A DNA stretch of 64,000 nucleotides from Bidens hawaiensis. Its lineage: Eukaryota > Streptophyta > Magnoliopsida > Asterales > Asteraceae. The DNA lies in assembly GCA_021521415.1 (NCBI GenBank), contig JAIQDT010007618.1:1-64000 (forward strand), read 5' to 3'. The position numbers were made by a program, and so were the translations under genes. Below, piece by piece: positions 35,483 through 46,044 of the stretch (the stretch's first letter is position 1; every line of letters begins with the position of its first letter). The notes under the pieces were generated by a model. The model searched no databases, was not told the origin of the DNA, and worked only from the letters and a program-made list of their open reading frames with translations.

Positions 35483-35972
35483 CTGAAGTTTGTGAAGACA
35501 ACTTAATCTGCACATAATCCCTTTAAAGGTTAGTATACTTAACTTTTCTATTATTATTTAGCTTAATGACAAGCTAAATCCCAAAGTGTTGAATTAACCC
35601 AGATGATATAAGTCATAAACCATGACTCAAAAAAAAAAAAAAAAAAAAAAAAAGTCATGGATGAAAAATTTTTAGGTTGGTTCTATATTAAAACAGGCAT
35701 AATATTAATATCGTGGTCGAATTATGGTAGCCCGTTTGTTGCCGTGTTGATTAAAGGCGTTTCTAGGGCGTGGCCTGTACTGACCGCATGTTAATACTAT
35801 TAGCCAGTTGAAATATGGGTAAAGAAACCATAGTACCTAAAGTTTCATACATGATTCTTTACAAGTTACTTTTTAAAACTATTAATATGATTTTTTAAAA
35901 CTATTAATATTACATGATTCTTTACAAGTTACTTTTTAAAACTATTAATATAATTTTTTAAAACTATTAATA
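35483..35972 (+). promoter_or_regulatory. Viral leader, piece M3
   Basis: Starts CTGAAGTTTGTGAAGAC and includes a long A-run at about 35630-35652. It ends at the priming site, with two copies of a block of about 60 bp, TTACAAGTTACTTTTTAAAA..., at about 35860-35965. Confidence 0.7.
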
Positions 35973-35984
35973 TGGTATCAGAGC
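35973..35984 (+). promoter_or_regulatory. Viral tRNA-Met priming site, piece M3
   Basis: TGGTATCAGAGC, one base before the movement-protein ATG (35986). Confidence 0.82.
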
Positions 35985-35985
35985 C

Positions 35986-37074
35986 ATGGTGGTTAACTGG
36001 TATCATTGGGGAAATTCAACACTTGAAAATAAATTTATGAATATCATAAAAGATAAAGATACTGTTAAAAACAGTATTGAGGAAGAGTATGATATCCCTC
36101 ATAATTTAGATTTATTAAATAAATGGACAATTCCAAAGGTTGATTATAAACTAGTTTATAAACTAGGAACATTTGAAATAATTGGTTTAAAACAGGTAGT
36201 AAAAACTACTGAAGAAACGATTTCTCTTAATAAAGAAGATATGATAATAAAACTCCTTAATAACAGAGATTTAGAAAAATATAAAAAAGATAAATATAAA
36301 TTTATACATATAGGTTTGGTTCAAATTGCTTTCAAACCACTGACCCTTGAAGGGTTACCAGAAAGCTTCATTGCAGCTTTAAGGGATGGTAGAAATTTAA
36401 ACTGGAAACAATCCCTAGTAGGAATAATTCAATCTAGCTTGGCACATGGTCCAGTCTATTTTAACGTATATCCTAATCTACAATTATCACTATCTGATGT
36501 TAATATTACAGATGCTCTCACTTTAAATGTCAAAACCCATGGATATAATTATGCCCCAGGGTCAGAAGTGATGTGTATTTGCTATAGAATATATTACAAA
36601 CCGTTATTTACTTTGAATCCCCATTGTAGGATGGTTGATAAACCATTAAATGAAACAATAGTTATAGAAACTAATTTTGGAAAATCTAATATTACAACCA
36701 GAAGAAAAATAAAATGGGAAGAAATAAATTTTCCAGAAAATTGGGTAATTAATAATTGTACTCCTTCACAACAATATGTAGATAATAATCCATTAGAAAT
36801 AATACAAACAAATGAAGGATCTATCCAAATACAATTTGAAAAAATAAATCCTAGAATAACTAGATCTTTGTCTTCGAAAGCTTCGTCTCAACATATATCC
36901 CCTTTTGAATATACTGTTAGAAGTCCATCTAGAGCTTCTACTTCTCAAATCAGAGAAGAAATTCCTGACAGGAAAATAGAGGAATTAAGAATAAATTCTG
37001 ATAATATAGTTAGAGGAATATTTAAGCCTCAAGACCCAGAATTAACTGAGTCTGAAATGAATTTCTCAATTTAA
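35986..37074 (+). CDS. Viral movement protein (30K-like), piece M3
   Basis: An intact 362-codon frame with the same features as the M2 copy: hydrophobic/basic core at residues about 105-137 including LEGLPESF and RDGR, and a Ser/Arg-rich tail. The stop overlaps the ORF2 start (TAATG at 37072-37076), an arrangement suited to termination-reinitiation in polycistronic viral RNA. The translation is identical to that of 34864-33776 although flanking ORFs are broken. Confidence 0.8.
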   Translation: MVVNWYHWGNSTLENKFMNIIKDKDTVKNSIEEEYDIPHNLDLLNKWTIPKVDYKLVYKLGTFEIIGLKQVVKTTEETISLNKEDMIIKLLNNRDLEKYKKDKYKFIHIGLVQIAFKPLTLEGLPESFIAALRDGRNLNWKQSLVGIIQSSLAHGPVYFNVYPNLQLSLSDVNITDALTLNVKTHGYNYAPGSEVMCICYRIYYKPLFTLNPHCRMVDKPLNETIVIETNFGKSNITTRRKIKWEEINFPENWVINNCTPSQQYVDNNPLEIIQTNEGSIQIQFEKINPRITRSLSSKASSQHISPFEYTVRSPSRASTSQIREEIPDRKIEELRINSDNIVRGIFKPQDPELTESEMNFSI

Positions 37075-40000
37075 TGGATTCTGGAAAGAAAATATATTTT
37101 AGCCAAGGTTCTTTGACAAGAAAACAAATTTGTGAAGAATTTAAATTAACCAAATGAGAATCGTTTAGAAAATGGTTCTTTAAAAATTTTGAAAGTCAAG
37201 ATTTTGAATTCTTTCAAAAAGAATTTTATGATGAACGAGAAGAACAGAATAATATTATTCCGTTTGTTCCATGGTTTTTGAACAAATATACAAATAATAT
37301 GATTTCAGTTATACAAAGAGAATATAATATAAATGGTCAAATCCCAAAAACAAATTTTCCTCCACAATTACCTTTTAAATTAGAAAGAGATAATGAGGTA
37401 AGATATTACCAAGCTTTTCAAAAATTACTTGAGGATGATACATTGCCCATAACAATTATGCATATTAACAATCTTTTCAGGCAAAATAATTATACCAATA
37501 TATGTTTGGTTGTTATAGGAGAACAATTAGGTGCTTTAAATAACACAATAAATGAACTTATAAACATTCTTTAAATAAAGATAAAAATAAGGACGGAGAA
37601 ATTATAGCTACACCATCTATTCAGCCTCCTCCAGAGGTAAAAGATTTTAAATTAAAATCTAACAAAGAGATTTCAAAATTACTTGATGATAAGTTAAAAA
37701 ATCTTGGAGAAAAATTCCAATCTTTACATATTAATACATTATCAGAAGAATTTGCGGAATCTATAGATAATAATAATTATCAACAAAAGATAAATGAAGA
37801 GATTAATAAACTCCAAAAGTTTGCTGAAAAACCTACTCAAAGATTATATTATTATCCTAGACCAACTCCCCAAGAAGTACTAATAGAAGAACAAGAATAT
37901 GTTGTTAATAATTCCTATCATGGAAAAAATATTTACGAATGGAATATTGATGGTCATACAGAAAGACAAATTTATAATGTTGTCCATAGAATGATGATGT
38001 ATAGTACAATTTGTAGAAATAATGGCAATAATAATACAAACATAGCTAGAATGATAGTAGCTGGGTTTACAGGTCAATTAAAAGGTTGGTGGGATAATTA
38101 TTTATCTCAACATGATAGAGAAGTCATACTAAATGCAGTTAAGGAAGAAGATAATGTCCAAAAGCCAAATGCTGTCTACACATTAGTAATTAATATAATT
38201 GAACATTTCACAGGAAGATGGTCTGATAATTCAGAAAATATCAGAACTCTTTTACAAAACCTTAGATGTAGAACTCTTACATCTTTTAGGTGGTATAAAG
38301 ATACTTTTTTAAGCAGAGTTATGGAACTCCCAGAGTCCAATAGTACTCATTGGAAATCCAAATTCATAGATGGTTTGCCTCCTTTATTTGCTGAGAGAAT
38401 TAGAAAGGCTCTTAGAAAAGGGGAAGTTAACATAAATTATGAAAATTATACTTATGGCAAGTTAATAGGTACTTGTATCCAGGAAGGATTATCTTTATGT
38501 AATGAAATAAAATTAAATCAACAAATTAAGAAACACTCTCTTAATGAAAAAAGACAGTTAGGACAATTTTGTTCACAATTTGGAATGGAAGAAATCCATG
38601 ATCCTAAGAATAAAAAGGTTTTCAAATCACAAAGAGCTAATAAAGTTTACAAAAGAAAACAAAAGAAAGAACAAAGAAAAGAAGATAGAAAATTTAAGAG
38701 GAAAAGAGATTTTAAACCTAATAGACCTTTTATTATATGTAAAAAATGTGGTCGTCCTGGACACAACGAAAAAACTTGCTGGGTAAAAAGAAAAATTAAT
38801 AATTTAACAGACGAAAAGTTGAAAGAAACTTTATCAAATATTTTGATAAATTCTGAATCTGATTCTGAATCTCAAGAATTTTCATCTATTGAAATGAATA
38901 ATATTCATATTTTAGAAAATGAAAGTTTAACATCATCAGATGAGGAATGTATTCCTTGCAGAAATGGTGAACAATGTTTAAACTCTTCTGATAAAGAAGA
39001 AGAAAATCTCTATCAACTTATTGTTCAATTTCAAGATATGGAAATAAATGTTATTTCTAATAATATACTGGATCTTCTTAAAGTCATAAAAGATTCTGAA
39101 ATAAGAGAGAGAATAATTTCTCAAATGATAAAAGAAAATCAGGGAGAAACATTTGATGAGAAAATTTCTCAAGATTTTCAACCATATACTTTAATGGAAG
39201 TTAAGAATCAACTAAATCAAAAATATAAGGTTAATAAACCAGTTAGTATTGAAGAATTAAGAATTGAAATTGATAATTTAAAATTTGAGATAACAAATTT
39301 AAAAAAGAATAATGAATATCTTGGAGAAAGATTAACAAGAATAGAAAAAGGAAAGTCCATTAACAATAGTATTGAAGAAGAAGAAAATTTCTTGTCTGTA
39401 ATTGAAAGGATAACGTCACAAAAATGACATATAAAAATTAAACTGTTAATAAACAATGATTTCAAAAAAGATTTGATTACTCTAGTTGATAGCGGAGCAG
39501 ATTTGAATTGTATCCAAGAAGGTATTATACCAACAAAATATTTTCAGAAAACAACTCATAGACTTAGTCCAGCTAATGGTGAACCTTTACAAATTAATTA
39601 TAAACTGCCTAAAGCTTATATTTGCAATAATAAGATGTGTATAGCTAATAGCTTTATTTTAGTCAAAAACCTTACTAATCAGATTATACTTGGAACACCT
39701 TTTTTAAATCAAATTCTTTCTCTACAAATGGTGGATAAAAATTCAATTGTTGGAACATATGAGGGGAAACAGGTAATTTTTAATTTTGTTTCTGAACCAA
39801 TCACAAGGTTCATAAATAATGTAAAAGAATCTTTGTTACAAGCAAAAGAGAATCAAATAAACTTTCTTAAACAAGAAGTAAATTACATTACAATAGAAGA
39901 AAAGCTAAAAAATCCTAAATTACAGGAAAAAATAAATTTAGTCCAACATCAATTCTCTTTACAAATATGTAATGACCATCCTAATGCTTTTTGGGATAGA

Positions 40001-40249
40001 AAGAAACATATTGTTTCTCTTCCTTATGAAGAAGACTTCAAGGAAAGCCAAATACCTACGAAAGCGAGACCATGTCAAATGAATTCTGAATATTTACAAT
40101 TATGCAAAAAAGAAATAAAAACCTTAATTGAGAAAAGTCTTATTAGACCCTCTAAATCTCCTTGGTCCTGCACAGCTTTTTATGTAAATAAACATTCTGA
40201 ACAGGAAAGAGGAATCCCAAGGTTAGTAATAAATTATAAAACTCCTTAA
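37074..40249 (+). pseudogene. Viral coat-protease-RT (N part), piece M3
   Basis: ORF2 with TGA at 37155-37157 (shared with M2), a one-base loss near 37562, and TGA at 39425-39427 (TGG in M2). Domains in order: capsid-like region (38.0-38.4 kb), basic region, knuckle CKKCGRPGHNEKTC (38738-38779), acidic linker with probable coiled coil, protease LVDSGADLNCI (39.49 kb), and RT N-terminus to RLVINYK at about 40243. Not translatable as one protein. Confidence 0.8.
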
Positions 40250-40388
40250 TAACAGAGATTTAAAACATTTAGAATATTTCTTAATAAAGATGATATTTCT
40301 TAATAAAACATTTATTAAGAAATATCATATCTTCTAAATCTCTGTTAAACATTTAGAAATATTTAAGAATATAATAATAAAAAATGCT
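40250..40388 (+). other. Rearrangement scar replacing the RT core
   Basis: The RT catalytic segment present in M1 is missing. Instead there is a scrambled stretch with an inverted repeat (TTTCTTAATAAA near 40296-40308 against TTTATTAAGAAA near 40310-40322) and a movement-protein-gene scrap (CTCCTTAATAACAGAGATTT, as at 36253). Normal sequence resumes at about 40335-40380. Confidence 0.65.
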
Positions 40389-41135
40389 TTGGTTATAAGT
40401 AGACCCAAGATGGTTTTATTTCAAACTAATATAAGGTTTTTAGGACACAATATTGAAAAAGGAAATATAATTCCTATTAACAGAAGTATAGAATTTGCTT
40501 CAAAATTTCCAGATGAAATAATTGATAAAACCCAATTACAAAGATTTTTAGAAAGCTTGAATTATATTTCTCCTTATTATCAGGGTCTAGCAGATGATAC
40601 TGCTATCTTATATGATAGATTAAAAAATAATCCTCCTCCTTGGACTAAATATCATACTAAGGCAGTCCAAAAAATTAAACATCAAGTAAAAAACCTACCA
40701 TGTTTAATGTTAGCTAACCCAGAATGGGAAAAAGTTGTTGAAACAGATGCAAGTGAAATAGGTTACGGTGGCATATTAAAACAAATATCTCCAATTGATA
40801 AGAAGGAATTTCTTGTTAGATTCCATTCAGGAAAATGGAATAAAAGTCAGAAGAATTATGCTACTATTGCTAAAGAAATCTTAGCTACAGTCAAATGCGT
40901 TTTGAAATTCCAAGATGATTTATATAATCAAAAATTTATTATAAAAACTGATTGTCAAGCTGCTAAATATATGTTTAATAAAGATTTTAAACATGATGTC
41001 TCCAAACAAATGTTTGCAAGATGGCAGTCTAATTTAGCACCATTTGATTTCGACATAATATATAAAAAAGGTACTGATAATAGTTTACCTGATTATTTAA
41101 CAAGAGAATATCTTAACTCTATTCTGCAGGAATAA
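40389..41135 (+). pseudogene. Viral RT C-part and RNase H, piece M3
   Basis: A 249-codon open frame: RT thumb/connection (RFLGHNIEKGNIIP), then RNase H with VETDASEIGYGG, the catalytic-Glu segment ATIAKEILATVK, and IKTDCQAAKY. It ends in a TAATG overlap with the next ORF. It is intact as a frame but disconnected from the RT palm. Confidence 0.75.
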
Positions 41136-41368
41136 TGGTGTATAAGGGACCCCTGAGAATAATTATTTCATCAATAGATAGAAGAATCAATTTTTATAAT
41201 CAAATGAGCACAATGCATGCATTTCATATCCATAATTTCAACATGGATTTTTCATTATCATCTCACCAAAAACAATTTCTTTTAAATTACGAATGGCAGC
41301 AATATAACTGCTACAAGGATCGAATTGAGATTCTAAAGGAAAACAAGAAAATAATCTCTTGTGGATAA
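41135..41368 (+). CDS. Viral small ORF (ORF3), piece M3
   Basis: A 77-codon frame beginning MVYKGPLRIIISS, with its ATG overlapping the RNase H stop (TAATG, 41133-41137). Its stop is about 20 nt before the next ORF's ATG at 41388. No domain recognised. The tight linkage suggests it is a real viral ORF. Confidence 0.6.
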   Translation: MVYKGPLRIIISSIDRRINFYNQMSTMHAFHIHNFNMDFSLSSHQKQFLLNYEWQQYNCYKDRIEILKENKKIISCG

Positions 41369-41387
41369 CTTATATTTTATTTCAGGT

Positions 41388-42777
41388 ATGTATCCTCGTG
41401 GAAGAGGAAATTATTTTCATTCCTCTAATAGAGGAAGAGGTAGAGCTAGTCAAAATAATAGCAGAGTAATTGCGCAAATTGGGCAACAAAGGCTAATAGC
41501 TGCTAATATCGCAAATATTGCAACCACTTCTAGTAATACTGGAAGTAATGAAAACCAGGATTCTTTATTAGAAGAATTCCTTTCATGGAAAAACTCCAGA
41601 AAAGAGGCTAATAAACCCTCATATGTGAATATTACTACAGAAGACCCAGATAATGGAGCATATAATCAGACTCCATACAAGGAGATAATATTGCTCCTAG
41701 AATTTAAAGATCTTAAATATAAAGATCAACCATGGATTTTAATCCAAAAATATATGAATACAGGATCATATCCTGCAGGATTTTATAAACCCAGATTATA
41801 TTATGAGACGATTCTACGATCAACAGAATCTTGTGAGATTACACATTATAATTCGGGTAATACCCAGATTTACAATTTCAGCAAAGTAATAATTAAACAG
41901 ATAATATCCGTTGAGACATGGGGAACATCTCCTCTTAAAGAAAGAGAAGTTTATCACCCTGAATCTAGGGCACCATTAAAATTTAATTATTGGGATTATA
42001 TAGAGGCATTTAATAAAGCCTTTTTATATGAAAATTCAAAGAAGAAGCATTCTTGGTTCTTCAAAATATGTCCACAAGTTTATAACTTGGATATTCCAAA
42101 TTGGTTTAATAAATGGTGGATGTCATATGGTCCAGCTATAAAAATTCTACCTAAACCTTATAAAGGATTTTTTTCAGAAATGGTCTGAAGTTTCTCCAAC
42201 TCTAATAGAAATGGAGTATAATAGTATAAATATTGAAGGAATATCTTCATTGCATTATTTCACTCAGTTTGGAATCCCTTGGATCTGGAAGTGGTCTCCA
42301 GAAGTTGGTTATACCCAACAAAATATCCCGTGTTTAAGAAGGACTTTTTATACAAAGTTCTGGAAGAAAATGAATAAAATGGATGATCAAGGTAATATTG
42401 AAGGCCAAGAAACGATAGACTTAATAAAGTCTACAATTGAAGAATATGAAGAACAAATACGTTTGAAACAACAGAAAGAGGCTCCTAGTCCATTCAGACA
42501 AATTGTCAAGAAGATTCAACTATCAAATGATCAATTATCAAAAGATGAAATTATTCAGAAGTACTTAGAAGAAGTCAAGAAGGACCTAATTAAAAACCTT
42601 CAACCAGAAAAAAGGTCTGATATGTCTATAACATCTTCAGAAAATAATGAAGCAGCTGAAGATGCTCAAAATGTTTATGAAGATGAAGAGCTTGATGAAG
42701 AACTTCTGGAAGCTGAATTAGCATCGTTAAAGGAATCCCTGATAACACAAAAAGACAAGAAAAAGATGGTCCAATAA
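41388..42777 (+). pseudogene. Viral C-terminal ORF, piece M3
   Basis: Starts MYPRGRGNYFHSSNRGRG. The frame to 42188 is followed by an extra T in a T-run (about 42168-42175) that shifts it into the frame 42211-42777. The distal part has WKWSPEVGYTQQNIPC and an acidic, Lys/Glu-rich C-terminus. Total would be about 460 residues. Function unknown; by position it matches the second ORF of florendovirus-like genomes. Confidence 0.7.
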
Positions 42778-42798
42778 TACTGGATAAAGAAGAATCTA

Positions 42799-42847
42799 CT
42801 TTAATAAAGCTGACTACTTTAATAAAGGAGAATCTGCTTTAATAAAG
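42799..42847 (+). promoter_or_regulatory. Triple CTTTAATAAAG palindromes upstream of viral TATA
   Basis: CTTTAATAAAG occurs exactly at 42799-42809, 42817-42827 and 42837-42847, with 18- and 20-bp spacing, 112-160 bp before the TATA box. Each unit is a pair of inverted AAAG cores, the core bound by Dof factors. The same triplet lies at 25459-25507 in piece L. Confidence 0.6.
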
Positions 42848-42958
42848 CAGGCTGCTTTACTCAATTATAGCAGACATAATTATGAAGACTTTTGAAAATT
42901 TTCAAAAGGCAGAATTATTGTAAATTATTGTAGTTTGTTTGTATACTGAGACTCTCAT

Positions 42959-42966
42959 TATAAAAG
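42959..42966 (+). promoter_or_regulatory. Viral TATA box, piece M3
   Basis: TATAAAAG in the context CTCATTATAAAAGGAGCTC. It reads toward the WNK gene, whose ATG is about 780 bp downstream. Confidence 0.72.
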
Positions 42967-43048
42967 GAGCTCAGATTAATTCAGGAAGGCATCACTTTCT
43001 TCTCTAGTATCTATAATATCTTAGCTATTGTAAAAATTCTCTCTATCA

Positions 43049-43054
43049 AATAAA
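43049..43054 (+). terminator. Viral polyadenylation signal
   Basis: AATAAA about 90 nt downstream of the viral TATA box. In caulimovirids a poly(A) signal close behind the cap site is bypassed once and then used to make a terminally redundant RNA; the spacing fits. Confidence 0.55.
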
Positions 43055-43059
43055 AAGTC

Positions 43060-43393
43060 TGAAGTTTGTGAAAAAAAAAAAAAAAAAAAGTCATGGATGA
43101 AAAATTTTTAGGTTGGTTCTATATTAAAACAGGCATAATATTAATATCGTGGTCGAATTATGGTAGCCCGTTTGTTGCCGTGTTGATTAAAGGCGTTTCT
43201 AGGGCGTGGCCTGTACTGACCGCATGTTAATACTATTAGCCAGTTGAAATATGGGTAAAGAAACCATAGTACCTAAAGTTTCATACACGATTCTTTACAA
43301 GTTACTTTGGTAAAATTTTTTATTAAGAATAATTATGTACTGGTACAGGGAGTTTATAAATACTGGTACTGGGAATTTATAAATATGGTATCA
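43060..43393 (+). promoter_or_regulatory. Viral leader, right end of block
   Basis: After GAAGTTTGTGAA a deletion (relative to 35483-35972) leads straight into the A-run, then the leader continues to TATGGTATCA at 43384-43393, where viral homology stops inside the priming site. The last 70 bp (GGTAAAATTTTTTATTAAG...) match piece L but not M2/M3. Confidence 0.7.
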
Positions 43394-43738
43394 TCATGTG
43401 TGTCTTGCTTGTGGCTGTATGAGGAGCTCAGCAAAAGGGAAACAAAAAAACAGCAAATAAAAACAATATTATAATTTATATATTTTTATTTTATGATTAT
43501 GAATGAATCCTTTACTACCTCGTTGTCTCTGAGTTGTTGAAATATCTCCAATTTCTCTTTCCTCTTTCTTTTCCCATTTTTTCTTTGTGATGGAGTCTAC
43601 AAGGAGGATTCCAATCTCATCCTCAATCTCAACTCCCCCGCCATTATTATTATTATTGCTCTAATTAATCATTATTTCATTATCAGTTAGTTTATCACCA
43701 TCTTTATCTTCTTCAACACTTAGTTAATTAATTAAATA
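43394..43738 (+). promoter_or_regulatory. WNK 5' region and leader
   Basis: Between the end of the viral block and the WNK ATG. It includes an AT-rich TTATATATTTTTATTTT (about 43476) that could serve as TATA, and a pyrimidine-rich CTCTTTCCTCTTTCTTTTCC stretch (about 43553-43575) typical of plant 5' leaders. It is very short for a native promoter. Confidence 0.45.
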
Positions 43739-45897
43739 ATGAATGGTGATGATCTTGATCCTGATGAATCTGGCTTTGTTGAAGTAGATCCTACAGGAAG
43801 ATATGGAAGAGTGAGTAAAATACCCATCTTTTTATTTTTATTTCTTTATTCCCAATTTGGGTTTCTGATTTCTTGGTGTTTCTTGCAGTATAATGAGATT
43901 TTGGGGAAAGGGGCTTCCAAAACAGTGTAAGAAAGCTGCAAACTTTATGCTGATTTGATTGATGGGAAATTAAGAAGCATTTGATATGTGGTTTTGCAGG
44001 TATAGAGCTTTTGATGAGTATGAAGGTATTGAAGTGGCTTGGAATCAGGTGAAGCTTTATGATTTCCTCCAAAGCCCTGAAGACCTTGAAAGATTGTATT
44101 GTGAAATTCATCTTCTTAAAACCTTGAAACATAATAATATCATGAAGTTCTACACATCTTGGGTTGATACAGCCAACAGGAACATGAACTTTGTCACTGA
44201 ATTGTTCACTTCTGGTACACTTAGACAGTAGGCACTTCATTTCATCCCATTCCATTCTAGATGTTAATTGTTATTATTCATTTATTTTTATTTTTAATTT
44301 TATTGATCTGATTTAATTATTATTTATTAGGTATAGGCAGAAACACAGGAGGGTTAATATAAGAGCCATCAAACATTGGTGTAGACAGATCTTGAAAGGC
44401 CTGCTTTATCTTCATAGCCATGATCCACCTGTCATCCATAGAGATCTTAAATGTGACAATATTTTTGTTAACGGCAATCAAGGCGAAGTTAAAATTGGCG
44501 ACTTGGGTCTTGCTGCCATCCTGCGCAAATCTCACGCAGCGCGTTGTGTCGGTACGTTTAATCAGTTTTTGCATACGATACGTTAAACTTAATATGATTT
44601 TTGAATCAGATGTTAATAAGAACGATTTAGGTTCAAAGAATCGGTACATTAGTAGTTTAATACTGCTTTTGATGATGGATGTAGATATGGAAACAATATA
44701 GAAGCATATATAATTGTCGTAATGTGCAAATTCATTTTTTTGTTTACTTCCAGGAACACCGGAGTTCATGGCTCCCGAGGTTTATGCAGAAGAGTATAAC
44801 GAATTGGTCGACATATATGCATTTGGAATGTGCATTTTGGAAATGGTCACGTTTGAATATCCGTATAGCGAATGCACACATCCGGCTCAAATCTACAAGA
44901 AAGTTGTTTCGGTATGAACTGATTTACTCACTCACCTTTTATATTTTCAAAATCCAGATCAAATGCAAGATATGATACTCGTTTAACATATATACATATG
45001 ACATTATATTATTTGTATCTCAAATAGGGGAAAAAGCCGGATGCTTTATATAAAGTTAAGGACCCGGAAGTGAGACAATTTGTGGAGAAATGTTTAGTTA
45101 CGGTTTCTCTCAGGCTTCCGGCTAAAGAGCTACTAAAAGACCCTTTTCTCCAGACGGAAGATTATGGGTATGATTTGAGGCCGATTGATTATTGGAGGCA
45201 GTTTGATGGAGTGAATAATCGTCATCTTAATTATGAACATGAAGCACATGAAATCACAACTCATAAAGAAGATCATATGGGAGATGTTGATATTTCTATT
45301 GAAGGAAGGAGGGGAGACGACGATGATGATGGTATCTTCTTAAGGCTCAGAATTGCCGACCGGGAAGGTACGACGTTCTTGAGAATATTGTTGGGATTTT
45401 GTTTGAACGTCTTTTTAGCTTTAACTTGATGCATTTTATCGATTTGATCATCTATAAACTTTACTTATATAATGCAAGGGGTTTAAACTCGCAAATCCTG
45501 GAGATAAACATGTTAACGATAATAAGTACAGAGCTTGTTTTAAGTTTTTCTAAGGATGATTTAATATACATACTTCTCAAGACTTGAATAATATCATATT
45601 TACCCAAAAAAAGAAAAAATAATAATATCAACAATACATATTTTCATTTATTTGACATGAAACACGCTTCTCGTATGTAAGGATTTGGGTTATGAAAGTT
45701 TCGGGTGTAAGGAGTAGGTGAAGGGTATAACTGTCATATTATTAGTTGGGAGTTAATGAAATGATTTGCTTGTTCTGAGGTCTATGTATAAAGTTGACTT
45801 GTGAATAGTCTTTTAAGCTTAAATTAATTATTCATTGATTATTCAACTTTCAACTATTTTGATGATATTTCAACTAATATACACATTTAATTATCTG

Positions 45898-45959
<62 letters not shown>

Positions 45960-45969
45960 TAAAAATAAA

Positions 45970-46044
<75 letters not shown>

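Larger units (their letters stand above)
24782..43393. mobile_element. Endogenous pararetrovirus block (caulimovirid-like), rearranged
   Basis: Four main pieces of the same viral family: L (24782-28288, minus), M1 (28289-about 30510, plus), M2 (about 30510-35357, minus) and M3 (35483-43393, plus). Identified by a 30K-type movement protein, a CCHC knuckle, DSGAD protease, RT with YIDD, RNase H, a tRNA-Met PBS and no integrase or LTR. The order movement protein-coat-protease-RT-RNase H plus a further ORF resembles florendoviruses, but genus is inference. Outer ends of L and M3 are inverted copies of each other. The pieces contain stops, frameshifts and deletions; none is a complete genome. Confidence 0.85.

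Noticed and set aside
35973..35984. LTR retrotransposon based on the tRNA-Met primer site
   Set aside because: No flanking LTRs and no integrase; movement protein and circularly permuted intergenic regions indicate a pararetrovirus.
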